The notes below the pieces were generated by a model. It did no database searches, was not told where the DNA came from, and saw nothing but the letters and a program-made list of their open reading frames with translations. Shown piece after piece: positions 1 through 9,297 of a stretch of DNA of 64,000 nucleotides. Every line of letters begins with the position of its first letter. Within the stretch, counting starts at the first letter, position 1. This stretch comes from CAZYVD01 sp964651045. GTDB lineage: Bacteria > Zhuqueibacterota > QNDG01 > DSAB01. The DNA is taken from NCBI GenBank assembly GCA_964651045.1, contig CAZYVD010000009.1, positions 1 through 64,000 on the forward strand, read 5' to 3'. Position numbers and translations under genes: made by a program.

Positions 1-86
1 TGACAAATATTAAATCCGATTATCTATGGATCACGTAACTTTGCAACACCGCCAAATTTTAAATAGTTATAAAGAGGAGTCGAGGT

Positions 87-1088
87 TTGAATAGAATCGT
101 CATAAAATCTTATTTAATCTGTAGTATAATTATGACCTCTATCCATCTTGGCGGAGTGATAAATGCAAAATATGCGGGTGATTTTGTAAGCATTGGTGTA
201 GGAGGCAGACCTCTTGGAATGGGGGGTTCCTATGTTGCAGTGGCAGAGGATGTAACATCAATATACTGGAATCCCGCAGGTCTGGTTTTGATGGAATCTT
301 ACCAGATACATGGAATGCATTCTGAGAGATTTTCAGGTGCTGTTAACTGGGATTTTATTGGTATGGGAGTTCCACTTGATAATAAAAATGCTGTTGGTTT
401 TGGAGTGTTCCGACTCGGAGTCGACAACATACCATTTACCCGTCTCAGAGATCCATCCAGACCGATAGGTGAATATTATCAGGATGAGGATGGAACATGG
501 CTTCAAAATGTACCCTATGTTTATAAATATATCAATGACAGTGAATGGATGTTTACCTTTTCGTTTTCCAGAAAAAGGTCTGAAAGAGTTCTTCTCGGTG
601 CAAGTGTAAAGGTTATTCACAAGAATATGGGAAGTTACAGGGCGTGGGGGCTAGGTTTTGACTTTGGGATCATATTAAATCCATACAGATCACTGAGGCT
701 TGGTATGGTACTAATGGATGCAACATCTACACTCGTTGCATGGAATGGTGGAAGGAAGGAGATCATAGCCCCACACATAAAGGCAGGTATTGCTTATCCG
801 CTAAGGCTGTCGGATATCTCTATTCTTCCCACTATTGATATACACATGAGTTTTGAGAATCAGGGCTCTGCTGCACAGATGTCGCTCGGAAGGGCTGAGT
901 GGAATATCAGCAGCGGTATCGAGGCGCTCTTCAAGGATCGTTTTGCGATTCGGTTTGGCCAGGACAGGGGAGACCTGACAGCAGGTATAGGATTGAGAAT
1001 TGATCCTATAATAGTTGATTACTGCTTCTCACATCATTTTGATCTTGGTAATACCCACCGGATCTCCATGACTATTTTTTGGAGTTGA
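87..1088 (+). CDS. PorV/PorQ-family outer-membrane protein
   Basis: 333-residue predicted outer-membrane beta-barrel of the PorV/PorQ (UPF0164) type. The start is a TTG at 87 preceded by AGAGGAG, followed by a hydrophobic N-terminal signal segment (residues about 7-27). After cleavage the protein shows the family hallmark G-x-x-PLGMGGSYVAVAEDV...WNPAGL at residues about 38-65, then alternating hydrophobic beta-strand segments and a C-terminal residue of aromatic/polar type (IFWS). Relatives of this family act in or beside type IX secretion or FadL-like transport. A second member lies at 10828 in the same gene block, and two proteins with type IX-like C-terminal domains are encoded nearby, which fits but does not prove a secretion role. 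The family call is fairly sure, the exact function is not. Confidence 0.75.
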   Translation: MNRIVIKSYLICSIIMTSIHLGGVINAKYAGDFVSIGVGGRPLGMGGSYVAVAEDVTSIYWNPAGLVLMESYQIHGMHSERFSGAVNWDFIGMGVPLDNKNAVGFGVFRLGVDNIPFTRLRDPSRPIGEYYQDEDGTWLQNVPYVYKYINDSEWMFTFSFSRKRSERVLLGASVKVIHKNMGSYRAWGLGFDFGIILNPYRSLRLGMVLMDATSTLVAWNGGRKEIIAPHIKAGIAYPLRLSDISILPTIDIHMSFENQGSAAQMSLGRAEWNISSGIEALFKDRFAIRFGQDRGDLTAGIGLRIDPIIVDYCFSHHFDLGNTHRISMTIFWS

Positions 1089-1156
1089 TTATTTAAAATT
1101 TTTTTTGTAATATTTAAGTTAACAATTTATTGAAAATTATAATCATAAGGAATGAT

Positions 1157-2035
1157 ATGGCTTCGAGTATGACAGGATGGGGATATGGGGAATTTCAGAA
1201 GGATGGGAGGATTATTACAGTAGAATTGAGATCGGTGAACAACAGGTATCTGGAGATATCCTGTCGTACACCGCTTCATGTATCTCAATATGAGAATCAG
1301 ATAAAAAGGATGATAAAGGATGTTTTGCACAGGGGTAAGGTATATGTTACAATTTCTATACAGGGAGATACTCAGGAGGTACTCGATTTTAAGTTAAATC
1401 CTGTTAGAGCCATAACAATTAAAAATTTACTCCAGCAGCTATGCAAATCAACCGGAATAGATGAGAGTTTGAGTTTAGATCATCTGCTTAAATTTTCTGA
1501 AATCTTTGAATCGAATGTTGAGCCGGGTGATTCAGATCAGATTTGGAAAGAGATAAAAAAACCTCTTTCAGATGCGCTCATTAATCTTAAAAAGATGCGG
1601 GACGCAGAGGGGGAGGCCTTAACGAAAGACATTGTTAAGAGAATCCAGATAATAGATCGACTGATTGGGGAAATAGAGAAGATTGCTTCTCAAAATGTTG
1701 AGACTCATTTTAAAAGACTATCTGAGAATGTAAGTAAGCTGGTTAAAGATCAGGATGTTGATGAGAACAGATTATACACAGAGATTGCTCTTATGGCCGA
1801 CAGGATGGATGTAACAGAGGAGTGTGTTAGATTAAAGAGTCATACAAATTTATTTATTAACACATTGAAGTGCGAAGATGTTGTTGGAAAGAAATTAAAT
1901 TTTCTGCTGCAGGAGATGCACAGGGAGGCTAACACGATTAGTTCCAAGGCGAGTAATAGTGATATAAATCATATTGTTGTGACAATAAAGGAAGAGATTG
2001 AAAAATTGAGGGAGCAGGTTTTAAATCTGGAGTAG
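1157..2035 (+). CDS. yicC: YicC/YloC family endoribonuclease
   Basis: 292-residue protein of the YicC/YloC family, a group of RNases implicated in mRNA and small-RNA turnover. The ATG at 1157 is chosen over an in-frame TTG at 1130 because it gives the family-typical N-terminus MASSMTGWGYGEF and has AAGGA six bases upstream. The N-terminal YicC domain (SVNNRYLEISCRTP, residues about 25-40) and the C-terminal DUF1732 domain (ENRLYTEIALMADRMDVTEE and KLNFLLQEMHREANTI) are both present. It is directly followed by gmk, rpoZ and coaBC, an arrangement widespread in bacteria, so the identification is secure. Confidence 0.93.
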   Translation: MASSMTGWGYGEFQKDGRIITVELRSVNNRYLEISCRTPLHVSQYENQIKRMIKDVLHRGKVYVTISIQGDTQEVLDFKLNPVRAITIKNLLQQLCKSTGIDESLSLDHLLKFSEIFESNVEPGDSDQIWKEIKKPLSDALINLKKMRDAEGEALTKDIVKRIQIIDRLIGEIEKIASQNVETHFKRLSENVSKLVKDQDVDENRLYTEIALMADRMDVTEECVRLKSHTNLFINTLKCEDVVGKKLNFLLQEMHREANTISSKASNSDINHIVVTIKEEIEKLREQVLNLE

Positions 2036-2043
2036 GATATATA

Positions 2044-2610
2044 GTGTCAAGAGGAAGAGTTTTTGTAATATCTTCTCCTTCAGGAGGAGGTAAGACCACA
2101 GTAATAGAAGCCCTCAGGGAAAAAAATAGGGATCTGTGCTATTCTGTTTCTGCTACCACCAGAGATCCGAGGCCTGGCGAGGTGAATGGGAGAGATTACT
2201 ATTTCTTAAAAGAGGATGAATTTTTAAGAAAGATAGAGGAGAATGCCTTTATCGAATGGGCAAGAGTTCATAATTTTTATTATGGAACGCCGCGAGACCA
2301 AATAGAAAAATATCTTGGGGAAGGAAAGAAAGTGATACTGGACATCGATGTTCAGGGAGGTTTAAAGATAAAAGAACAAATTCCTGATTCTGTGTTAATA
2401 TTTCTACTTCCACCTTCGATGGATGAACTTAGGAAAAGGCTGATTCAGAGGGGTACAGAGGAAGAAGAAATTTTAAGGGTAAGGATCGAGAATGCAAAGA
2501 AGGAGATCGATATGGCAGATCGATATGATTATCAAGTAATAAATGACATTCTCGATGAGACTGTAAGAGAATTGGATTCAATTATTAATAGAAACAATAT
2601 AAAAAAGTGA
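2044..2610 (+). CDS. gmk: Guanylate kinase
   Basis: Catalyses ATP-dependent phosphorylation of GMP to GDP in the cytoplasm. 188 residues, a normal length. The P-loop SSPSGGGKTT lies at residues 10-19 and the GMP-binding segment SATTRDPRPGEVNGRDYYF follows from about residue 37; the lid region with LRKRLIQRGTE lies near residues 128-140. The start is GTG at 2044, eight bases after the yicC stop. It is the second gene of the yicC-gmk-rpoZ-coaBC series and is probably cotranscribed with it. Confidence 0.97.
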   Translation: MSRGRVFVISSPSGGGKTTVIEALREKNRDLCYSVSATTRDPRPGEVNGRDYYFLKEDEFLRKIEENAFIEWARVHNFYYGTPRDQIEKYLGEGKKVILDIDVQGGLKIKEQIPDSVLIFLLPPSMDELRKRLIQRGTEEEEILRVRIENAKKEIDMADRYDYQVINDILDETVRELDSIINRNNIKK

Positions 2611-2619
2611 GGAGTTCAC

Positions 2620-2931
2620 ATGATAGACATTTCTATTGAAGAGCTTCGTCAAAGGGTAAGCAACATATATGAAGGTGTTGCAGTGCTTTTTAAGCGTGCC
2701 CGCCAGATAACAGATGAGCAGAAGCTTCAGAGAGAGATGGAAGCAGAGACCGCCCAAGATTTTGAGATAAACGATAATGAAGAGTATGATGATGTCGAGA
2801 TCGATAGGGAGGCACTTCAGAAGGAGTATAAGAAATATCCAAAACCAACGACTCAGGCAATAGAGGAGATGCTGGAGGATAAGATCAAGTTCAAATACAT
2901 AAATCCAGAGGAAAATCAGGAGGAGCAGTAA
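2620..2931 (+). CDS. rpoZ: RNA polymerase omega subunit
   Basis: 103-residue small acidic protein. The segment IYEGVAVLFKRARQITDEQK (residues about 17-36) resembles the omega/RPB6 helix that packs on the beta-prime subunit, and the C-terminus is very acidic. Similarity in sequence is modest, but its position between gmk and coaBC is the standard place for rpoZ, and omega proteins of FCB-type bacteria are divergent. ATG at 2620 with GAGG upstream, nine bases after gmk. Confidence 0.85.
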   Translation: MIDISIEELRQRVSNIYEGVAVLFKRARQITDEQKLQREMEAETAQDFEINDNEEYDDVEIDREALQKEYKKYPKPTTQAIEEMLEDKIKFKYINPEENQEEQ

Positions 2932-2943
2932 AATATCTCAATA

Positions 2944-4155
2944 ATGAAAATTTTTAAAAACAAAAATATTCTTCTAGGCGTAACTGGCAGTATAGCCGCA
3001 TACAAGGCATGTGAAGTACTGAGGTTGCTGCAGAGGCTTGGGGCTGATGTAAAGGTTGTTATGACAGAAGCTGCAGAAAAGTTTATTGGTAAGGTAACAT
3101 TTGAGGCACTGTCGGGAAACAGGGTAATAACAGAGCTGTTTCCTGAGGAGAGGATTACTGAAGTAGAACATATAAAAATCGCAGAGTGGGCAGACTGCAT
3201 ATTGATATGTCCGGCTACTGCAAATATAATAGGAAAGATATCCTCCGGTATTGCCGATGATTTTTTAACAACCACCGTAATGGCCGCAAGATCTGTTGTT
3301 ATATTGGCTCCAGCAATGGATCATCGAATGGTAAAGAATCCGATCTACATATCCAACTGTGAAAAGCTGAAGAAGCATGGATACAGATTTGTTACAACCG
3401 AGAAGGGTTATCTTGCAAGTGGAGCAGAGGGAGAGGGCAGATTAGCCCGACCAGAAACAATTATTGACAGTGTGAAGATGGTACTCATTGGTAGTAAGAG
3501 GCTTTCAGGTAAAAAGGTCTTGGTTACTGCTGGCCCCACGCGTGAATATTTGGATCCTGTCCGCTTTATATCTAATCCCTCATCAGGCAGGATGGGATTT
3601 GCATTGGCAGAGCAGGCTGCACTCAGGGGTGCCGAAGTAACACTCATATCGGGTCCATCTAGGGAGCGTTATTTCACAGGAGTTTCTCTAAAGATGGTCG
3701 AGACTTCAGAGGAAATGAAAGAGGCGGTTTTAGAGGAATGGAAAGATTCTGATGTGCTTATCATGTCTGCAGCAGTTGCCGATTTTCGTCCAAAAGAAAT
3801 CAGGCCTGAGAAGATAAAGAAGGATATTTCAGAATTGAAAATTAAACTACAGAGAGTTGAGGATATACTCTCGCTTGCTGCAAAAAAGAAGCAAAAAAGG
3901 ATTGTAGTTGGATTTGCTCTGGAGACAGAGGCGGAAGAGGAGAATGCGTTTAAAAAATTAGAGGAAAAGAATCTGGATCTTATTTGTCTGAATAATCCCA
4001 AAGAGGAGGGAGCAGGATTCGAAGTCGAAACAAACAGGATAACTTTGATCCAGCGGAACGGAGAAAGAGAGACTCTTCCACTTATGACAAAATATGAAGC
4101 TGCCGGGAAGATTTTAGACAGGGTAGAGAAACTCATGGAAAAAATAGAGAGATGA
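2944..4155 (+). CDS. coaBC: Bifunctional phosphopantothenoylcysteine decarboxylase / phosphopantothenate-cysteine ligase
   Basis: Catalyses two consecutive steps of coenzyme A synthesis: ligation of cysteine to 4'-phosphopantothenate (CoaB) and FMN-dependent decarboxylation (CoaC). 403 residues, normal for the fusion. The N-terminal flavoprotein half shows VTGSIAAYKACE at residues 13-24, the catalytic His region EVEHIKIAEWAD and the substrate-binding PAMDHRM (Asp in the place of the E. coli PAMN Asn, which is also common in Bacteroidota-type CoaBC). The CoaB half begins near residue 188 with KKVLVTAGPTREYLDPVRF and SNPSSGRMG. The stop overlaps the next start (ATGA). Confidence 0.96.
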   Translation: MKIFKNKNILLGVTGSIAAYKACEVLRLLQRLGADVKVVMTEAAEKFIGKVTFEALSGNRVITELFPEERITEVEHIKIAEWADCILICPATANIIGKISSGIADDFLTTTVMAARSVVILAPAMDHRMVKNPIYISNCEKLKKHGYRFVTTEKGYLASGAEGEGRLARPETIIDSVKMVLIGSKRLSGKKVLVTAGPTREYLDPVRFISNPSSGRMGFALAEQAALRGAEVTLISGPSRERYFTGVSLKMVETSEEMKEAVLEEWKDSDVLIMSAAVADFRPKEIRPEKIKKDISELKIKLQRVEDILSLAAKKKQKRIVVGFALETEAEEENAFKKLEEKNLDLICLNNPKEEGAGFEVETNRITLIQRNGERETLPLMTKYEAAGKILDRVEKLMEKIER

Positions 4156-4868
4156 GCTTATGTGATGAAATTATCGGTGATGTCAGGCGATATTTCTCTC
4201 ATCAAAGAGAGCTTTATGGGAGAGAAATTATTTTAGAAAATCCAGCACTCCTTAAAGGCCTGAACTGTTGTGAACAACTTGATTCTCTTACCGAACTGAG
4301 GCATAAAGTGGAGAGTTGCACGATGTGTGACATCTCCAAATCGAGAAAAAATATTGTATTTGGCGAGGGGAATGAGAAGGCAAACCTGATGCTCGTTGGA
4401 GAAGCACCGGGGAGAGAGGAGGACATACAGGGAAGACCATTTGTAGGAATGGCGGGTCAGCTTCTTGACAGAATACTTCAGGCCATTGGTTTTGAAAGAG
4501 ATGAAGTTTATATCTGCAATATACTCAAATGCAGGCCTCCAAACAATAGAGATCCGAATCCGGATGAAATAGACAGATGTTTGCCCTTTTTGTTAAGGCA
4601 GATCGATTTTATAAAACCACGGCTGATATTGACACTTGGCCGAATAGCAGCACAGATTCTGCTGAGAAAAGAGGAGCCCTTAAATAGATTGAGAGGGAAA
4701 ATACACGATTATAATAAAATGTCCTTGATAGTCACCTACCATCCTGCAGCCCTGCTGAGAAACCCTCAATGGAAACGTTTGGTATGGGAAGATGTAAAGA
4801 TGTTGAGAGAATGGTATGATGAAAACGTAGGAGACAAACCAAAATGGCATCCACCCAGAAAGCAGTGA
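4152..4868 (+). CDS. Type 4 uracil-DNA glycosylase
   Basis: 238-residue family 4 (Fe-S) uracil-DNA glycosylase, removing uracil from DNA as the first step of base excision repair. The core motif GEAPGREEDIQGRPFVGMAG lies at residues about 83-102 and the second uracil-recognition motif TYHPAALLRNP near residues 194-204. Four cysteines fit the 4Fe-4S ligands of the family: C56 and C59 (SCTMC) and the pair in NILKCRPPNN and EIDRC. An N-terminal extension of about 45 residues precedes the domain. The ATG overlaps the coaBC stop by four bases and the end overlaps dnaB by 25 bases, so translation is probably coupled. Confidence 0.95.
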   Translation: MSLCDEIIGDVRRYFSHQRELYGREIILENPALLKGLNCCEQLDSLTELRHKVESCTMCDISKSRKNIVFGEGNEKANLMLVGEAPGREEDIQGRPFVGMAGQLLDRILQAIGFERDEVYICNILKCRPPNNRDPNPDEIDRCLPFLLRQIDFIKPRLILTLGRIAAQILLRKEEPLNRLRGKIHDYNKMSLIVTYHPAALLRNPQWKRLVWEDVKMLREWYDENVGDKPKWHPPRKQ

Positions 4869-6244
4869 AAAAGAGCAAATCCGATTCGATTTTCGATAGA
4901 GTACCTCCCCAGTCTCTGGATGCTGAGATGGCCGTACTTGGATCTATGATGATTGATAATGACTGCATAGGTAGAGTGATAGAGATTTTAGAGCCGTCGT
5001 GTTTCTATAGAACTGCTCATAACAAAATCTACACAGCAGCAATAGAGCTTTATGAGCGAAATGAACCTGTGGATCTGATAACGCTCTCAGAAGCGCTGAA
5101 GAAAAAAGATATTCTTGATGAGATTGGCGGTTCATACTATCTGACCGAACTGGCTGAGAAGGTTCCTTCTTCTGCAAATGTACAACACCATGCAAGGATA
5201 GTTCTGGAAAAGTATTTAATGCGTAAGTTGATAGAAGAGGCGGCAAGTATTGCCAGAGAATGTTATGAGGCAGAGGAGGATGTCTACGATATTATAGACA
5301 GATCTGAACAAAGAATATTTGGTCTCACAGATAAAAGATTAAGAAAGAGTTTTAGACAGCTTTCACCCATAATGCATGAGGCCTTTGATACAATCGAAGG
5401 GTTTCATGAGAGAAAGGGTGCCGTGACCGGCATACCTACAGGTTTTCCAAAACTTGATGAATTGACATCAGGATTTCAAGATGGAGAACTGATCATAGTA
5501 GCAGGAAGACCCTCTATGGGAAAGACCGCTTTCAGTCTCAACCTGGCCAGAAACATAGCTGTCGATGCAAAAATACCAGTTGGATTTTTCAGCCTTGAGA
5601 TGTCTGAGAGGCAACTAGCGCTTCGCCTGCTCTGTGCAGAGGCAAGGGTAGATGGTCACGGGGTTCGCACAGGCCATTTGCCAGAAGATGAGTGGCAGAA
5701 ACTGAGCATGTGTGTTGGTGTGCTCACAGAGGCACCAATCTTTATTGACGATACTCCTGGGATCAGTGTTCTTGAATTAAGGGCAAAGGCGCGCAGACTT
5801 AAAAAGGAGGAAAATATTGGAATAATCTTTCTCGACTATCTCCAGTTAATGCAGGGTCCAAAGAATGCCGAGAGCCGGCAGCAGGAGATATCGATGATAT
5901 CGCGTTCTTTAAAAGGGCTTGCAAAAGAACTCGATATCCCTGTTGTAGCACTCTCTCAGCTTTCCCGTGCTGTGGAGATAAGAGGTGGAGAAAGAAGGCC
6001 AATGCTCTCAGATCTTAGAGAATCGGGAGCCATAGAACAGGATGCTGATGTTGTGCTTTTTGTATATCGGCCTGAACTATATATGAAAGAAGAAGAAGTT
6101 AAGATGAAGCAGATGGAGGGAAAGGCCGAGATAATAATAGGAAAACAGAGGAATGGTCCTCTCGGCAGAATACATCTCAATTTTGTAAAGAGGTGGGCTC
6201 GTTTTGAGAACCCTGCATTTGAGGAAGAAGCTATTGGTATATAG
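4844..6244 (+). CDS. dnaB: Replicative DNA helicase DnaB
   Basis: Hexameric replicative helicase that unwinds the fork ahead of DNA polymerase III. 466 residues, a normal length. The N-terminal DnaB domain begins at PPQSLDAEMAVLGSMMID (about residues 21-38). The RecA-like C-terminal domain carries Walker A AGRPSMGKTAFS near residue 225 and the Walker B-like IIFLDYLQLM. No intein is present. The ATG at 4844 lies inside the end of the uracil-DNA glycosylase gene and is preceded by AGGAG. Pairing a repair glycosylase with the replicative helicase in one overlapping transcript is of mild interest. Confidence 0.97.
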   Translation: MASTQKAVKKSKSDSIFDRVPPQSLDAEMAVLGSMMIDNDCIGRVIEILEPSCFYRTAHNKIYTAAIELYERNEPVDLITLSEALKKKDILDEIGGSYYLTELAEKVPSSANVQHHARIVLEKYLMRKLIEEAASIARECYEAEEDVYDIIDRSEQRIFGLTDKRLRKSFRQLSPIMHEAFDTIEGFHERKGAVTGIPTGFPKLDELTSGFQDGELIIVAGRPSMGKTAFSLNLARNIAVDAKIPVGFFSLEMSERQLALRLLCAEARVDGHGVRTGHLPEDEWQKLSMCVGVLTEAPIFIDDTPGISVLELRAKARRLKKEENIGIIFLDYLQLMQGPKNAESRQQEISMISRSLKGLAKELDIPVVALSQLSRAVEIRGGERRPMLSDLRESGAIEQDADVVLFVYRPELYMKEEEVKMKQMEGKAEIIIGKQRNGPLGRIHLNFVKRWARFENPAFEEEAIGI

Positions 6245-6259
6245 TAATTCTATGTAGGT

Positions 6260-8512
6260 ATGGAAGCTACTTCACAAAAAATAAAAACACAGGATTCCAT
6301 AAAGAAGGATGGAATCGGAGAGTCTGCTGCTTCAACAGCAAGGCTGTATGGTGAATATCGCAAGCAATTCTGGCAGATAATCAGAAAGATTGAATCCTAT
6401 ACTAAAAGTGTAAACAAGAAGCTTCTCAGCAGGGCATACAAATTTGCATTCTCTGCGCACAAAAATAAATTACGAAAATCGGGCAAGCCTTATATTGAAC
6501 ACTGCATCGAGACTGCCAAAATACTGGCAGAACTCAAAATGGATACAACAACCATTGCCGCAGGACTTCTTCATGATGTTGTTGAGGATACAGGAATAAC
6601 AATTGATGAGGTAAGAGAGGAGTTTGGTGAAGAGATAGCTCTTCTGGTCGATGGAGTAACAAAGATAAGTGAGCTGAAGTTTAAGAGCAGCCTGGAAAAA
6701 CAGGCAGAGAATTTTCGGAAGATGATATTTTCCATGGCAAAGGATCTCAGGGTTATTCTAATTAAGTTTGCAGATCGCCTCCACAACATGAGAACAATAG
6801 AACATCTTTCCTACCAGAAGGCACGAAGAATAGCACTAGAGACCAGAGATGTATATGCACCTCTTGCACACAGGTTTGGTATAGCAAAGATAAAGTGGGA
6901 ACTTGAGGATCTGTCTCTAAAGGTACTCGATACTGCTGCATATAAAGAGCTAGTTAGAAAGGTAATGGAAAGCAGGGAGGAGAGAGAAAATTATATAAAT
7001 AGAATAAAGGTACCGATTCAGAGAGAACTGAGAAAACACGGAATAAGAAGCAGAATTGAGGGAAGAGCTAAAAATTTTTATTCGATCTACCGTAAGATGA
7101 AGACAAGGAAAGCTTCTTTTGAGGAGATCTACGATTTACTTGCAATTCGAATAATAGTGGACAGAGTGGATGAATGCTATTTTGCACTCGGGGTTCTGCA
7201 TACTCTATTTACGCCGATTCACGATCGCTTTAAAGATTACATAGCAACACCAAAACTAAACATGTATCAATCTCTTCACACAACTGTCATGGGCCCAGAA
7301 GGTAAAATGGTCGAGATACAGATACGGACAAAGGAGATGCACACAGTAGCAGAAATCGGTATTGCTGCTCACTGGAAGTATAAAGAAAACAGACAGGTAG
7401 ACGATGAACTGGATAGATATAGTAAATGGCTGCGTGAAATGGTAGACTGGCAGAAAGATTCACTCGAGCCAGGAGAGTTTATGGATATATTAAAGACAGA
7501 TCTGTTCATATCCGAAATTTTTGTATTTTCACCAAAAGGCGATCTATTTAAACTTCCGATAGGATCAACTCCAGTGGATTTTGCCTTTAGCGTTCATACA
7601 GACATTGGGCTTCAATGTGTTGGTGCAAAGGTCAATGGAAAGATTGTCCCTCTAAATACCGAACTGAGGAGTGGAGATACTATTGAGATCATAACCTCCT
7701 CAAACCAGAGACCGAGTCACGATTGGCTTCTATTTGTCAAAACCTCAAAGGCTAAGAGTAAGATTAAAAGGTGGCTGAAGGAGGCAAGGTATCAGGAGGC
7801 AAAAACACTTGGGGAGGAGATCCTCTCTGGTGTACTGAAAAGGTATAAGATAGAGTGCAGTAAGAAGCAGTTGAAGAGAATAGCAGAGGAGATGGGCATC
7901 CCGAGTCTTGACAGATTGTATTCTGATCTTGGACAGGGTGAGATATCCATTGAGAAGTTAATAAAGAGAATTGCTCCGCAGAAATATTCTGCTCAGAGTG
8001 CAGTAGAAAAAGAGGATATTTTAAAGAGGTTTATAAAAAAGGCAAGAACATCTGTAGATGGGATAAAGGTACAGGGAATGAACAATCTGCTTGTGCGTTT
8101 TGCAAGATGCTGTCATCCTGTGCCTGGCGATTCGATAATTGGTTTTATAAGCAAGGGAAGGGGAATCATAGTACACAGAAGGAGCTGTCCCAATGTGAAG
8201 AAGCTTCTCTACACTCCTGAGAGAACAATAGAGGTCGAATGGGATGTAGATGGCGAGTATTCGTTCATGGTTCAGCTCAAGATAATGGCCACAGGAAGAA
8301 AGGAGTTTTTGAAGGAGGTGGCAGAAACACTTTCGACCATGAATACAAACATAATAAAGGTCGACATGAATACAGAGAACAATATAATAACTGCATTTAT
8401 AATTATTGAGGTGAGAAATCTGTCGCATCTTACTCGGATAATGCGCAGGCTTTACAGCAGGAAGGGGATATTATCCATAGAACGTGAGAGCGGCCTTGAC
8501 AGAGATTTATAG
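6260..8512 (+). CDS. rel: Bifunctional (p)ppGpp synthetase/hydrolase RelA/SpoT
   Basis: Stringent-response enzyme that makes and degrades (p)ppGpp. 750 residues, the normal long-RSH length. The HD hydrolase domain contains AAGLLHDVVEDTG (residues about 102-114) and looks intact. The synthetase domain has RAKNFYSIYRKM and TPKLNMYQSLHTT; the RFKD motif just before it is the form found in bifunctional Rel/SpoT enzymes rather than synthetase-only RelA. A TGS domain (about 414-475), the Cys/His-containing segment ARCCHPVPGD and a C-terminal ACT domain (about 675-750) follow. It starts 15 bases after dnaB. Confidence 0.96.
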   Translation: MEATSQKIKTQDSIKKDGIGESAASTARLYGEYRKQFWQIIRKIESYTKSVNKKLLSRAYKFAFSAHKNKLRKSGKPYIEHCIETAKILAELKMDTTTIAAGLLHDVVEDTGITIDEVREEFGEEIALLVDGVTKISELKFKSSLEKQAENFRKMIFSMAKDLRVILIKFADRLHNMRTIEHLSYQKARRIALETRDVYAPLAHRFGIAKIKWELEDLSLKVLDTAAYKELVRKVMESREERENYINRIKVPIQRELRKHGIRSRIEGRAKNFYSIYRKMKTRKASFEEIYDLLAIRIIVDRVDECYFALGVLHTLFTPIHDRFKDYIATPKLNMYQSLHTTVMGPEGKMVEIQIRTKEMHTVAEIGIAAHWKYKENRQVDDELDRYSKWLREMVDWQKDSLEPGEFMDILKTDLFISEIFVFSPKGDLFKLPIGSTPVDFAFSVHTDIGLQCVGAKVNGKIVPLNTELRSGDTIEIITSSNQRPSHDWLLFVKTSKAKSKIKRWLKEARYQEAKTLGEEILSGVLKRYKIECSKKQLKRIAEEMGIPSLDRLYSDLGQGEISIEKLIKRIAPQKYSAQSAVEKEDILKRFIKKARTSVDGIKVQGMNNLLVRFARCCHPVPGDSIIGFISKGRGIIVHRRSCPNVKKLLYTPERTIEVEWDVDGEYSFMVQLKIMATGRKEFLKEVAETLSTMNTNIIKVDMNTENNIITAFIIIEVRNLSHLTRIMRRLYSRKGILSIERESGLDRDL

Positions 8513-8550
8513 AATTGTAGTGAAGTTTTCATAAATAATAGGAGCGATCT

Positions 8551-8865
8551 ATGAGTAAAATGAATACGATCACAAAGAAAGATGTTGCAAAGAGAACGGC
8601 GAAACTGGTTGGTGAGAGGATTTATATTACAGAGAAGATAGTAGATGGAGTCTTTACTGCCCTTAGGCAGATCATGTCTGAGGCGAATCCTGAACTGAGG
8701 ATAGAAATAAGAGATTTTGGTGTGTTCGAAGTTAAGAAAACAAAACCAAAACCAAAGGCCAGAAATCCAAAGACAGGAGAGATAATCTATGTTCCTGCCA
8801 GAAGGAAGACCCATTTCAAGGCAGGCAAACTGTTAAAGGAAGTTCTCAAGAAACCCTTAGAATGA
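8551..8865 (+). CDS. HU/IHF-family DNA-binding protein (copy 1)
   Basis: 104-residue histone-like protein expected to bend and compact DNA as a dimer. The sequence contains the HU core, with TKKDVAKRTAKL at the N-terminus, the conserved IEIRDFGVFEVKKTKPKPKA turn and arm entry, and the arm RNPKTGEIIYVPARRKTHFKAGK. ATG at 8551 follows AGGAG. It sits between rel and ruvX. A second copy at 52889 has the same length and differs at 16 of 104 positions by my alignment. Confidence 0.95.
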   Translation: MSKMNTITKKDVAKRTAKLVGERIYITEKIVDGVFTALRQIMSEANPELRIEIRDFGVFEVKKTKPKPKARNPKTGEIIYVPARRKTHFKAGKLLKEVLKKPLE

Positions 8866-8874
8866 AATTGAATC

Positions 8875-9297
8875 ATGGCCAGAATACTCGGGCTCGACTA
8901 TGGGCGTCGGCGGATAGGTATTGCTGTTAGCGATCCTATGGGGCTGATTGCACAGCCTGTAAAGACATTATCAATACTGACATGGGAAGATGCTGTTGAA
9001 GAGATATCTGCACTTGTAGAGAAGTTTGAGGTTGACAGAATTGTTCTTGGTCTTCCGCTAACTCTAAGAGGAGAGATTGGTGAGATGGCCAAGGAGGTTA
9101 AGAGGTTTGGTGAGACAGTATCACGAGTAATAGATATTCCTATTTTGTTCTGGGATGAAAGGTTAACTTCTGTACAGGCTCAGCGTATTATAATAGATAT
9201 GAATGGAAAGATCGGTAGAAAGAAAGAGAAGATTGATAGAATGGCATCTGTCCTTATGCTGCAGAACTATTTGGATTATCAAAGGATGAAGGAGTGA
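8875..9297 (+). CDS. ruvX: Holliday junction resolvase-like RuvX (YqgF)
   Basis: 140-residue RNase H-fold protein of the YqgF/RuvX family, linked to pre-16S rRNA processing and Holliday junction resolution. The N-terminal catalytic motif LGLDYGRRRIGIAVSDP (residues 5-21) carries the first Asp; VLGLPLTLRGE and FWDERLTSVQA supply the other conserved acidic regions. The gene begins ten bases after the HU stop and overlaps the next start by four bases. Confidence 0.95.
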   Translation: MARILGLDYGRRRIGIAVSDPMGLIAQPVKTLSILTWEDAVEEISALVEKFEVDRIVLGLPLTLRGEIGEMAKEVKRFGETVSRVIDIPILFWDERLTSVQAQRIIIDMNGKIGRKKEKIDRMASVLMLQNYLDYQRMKE

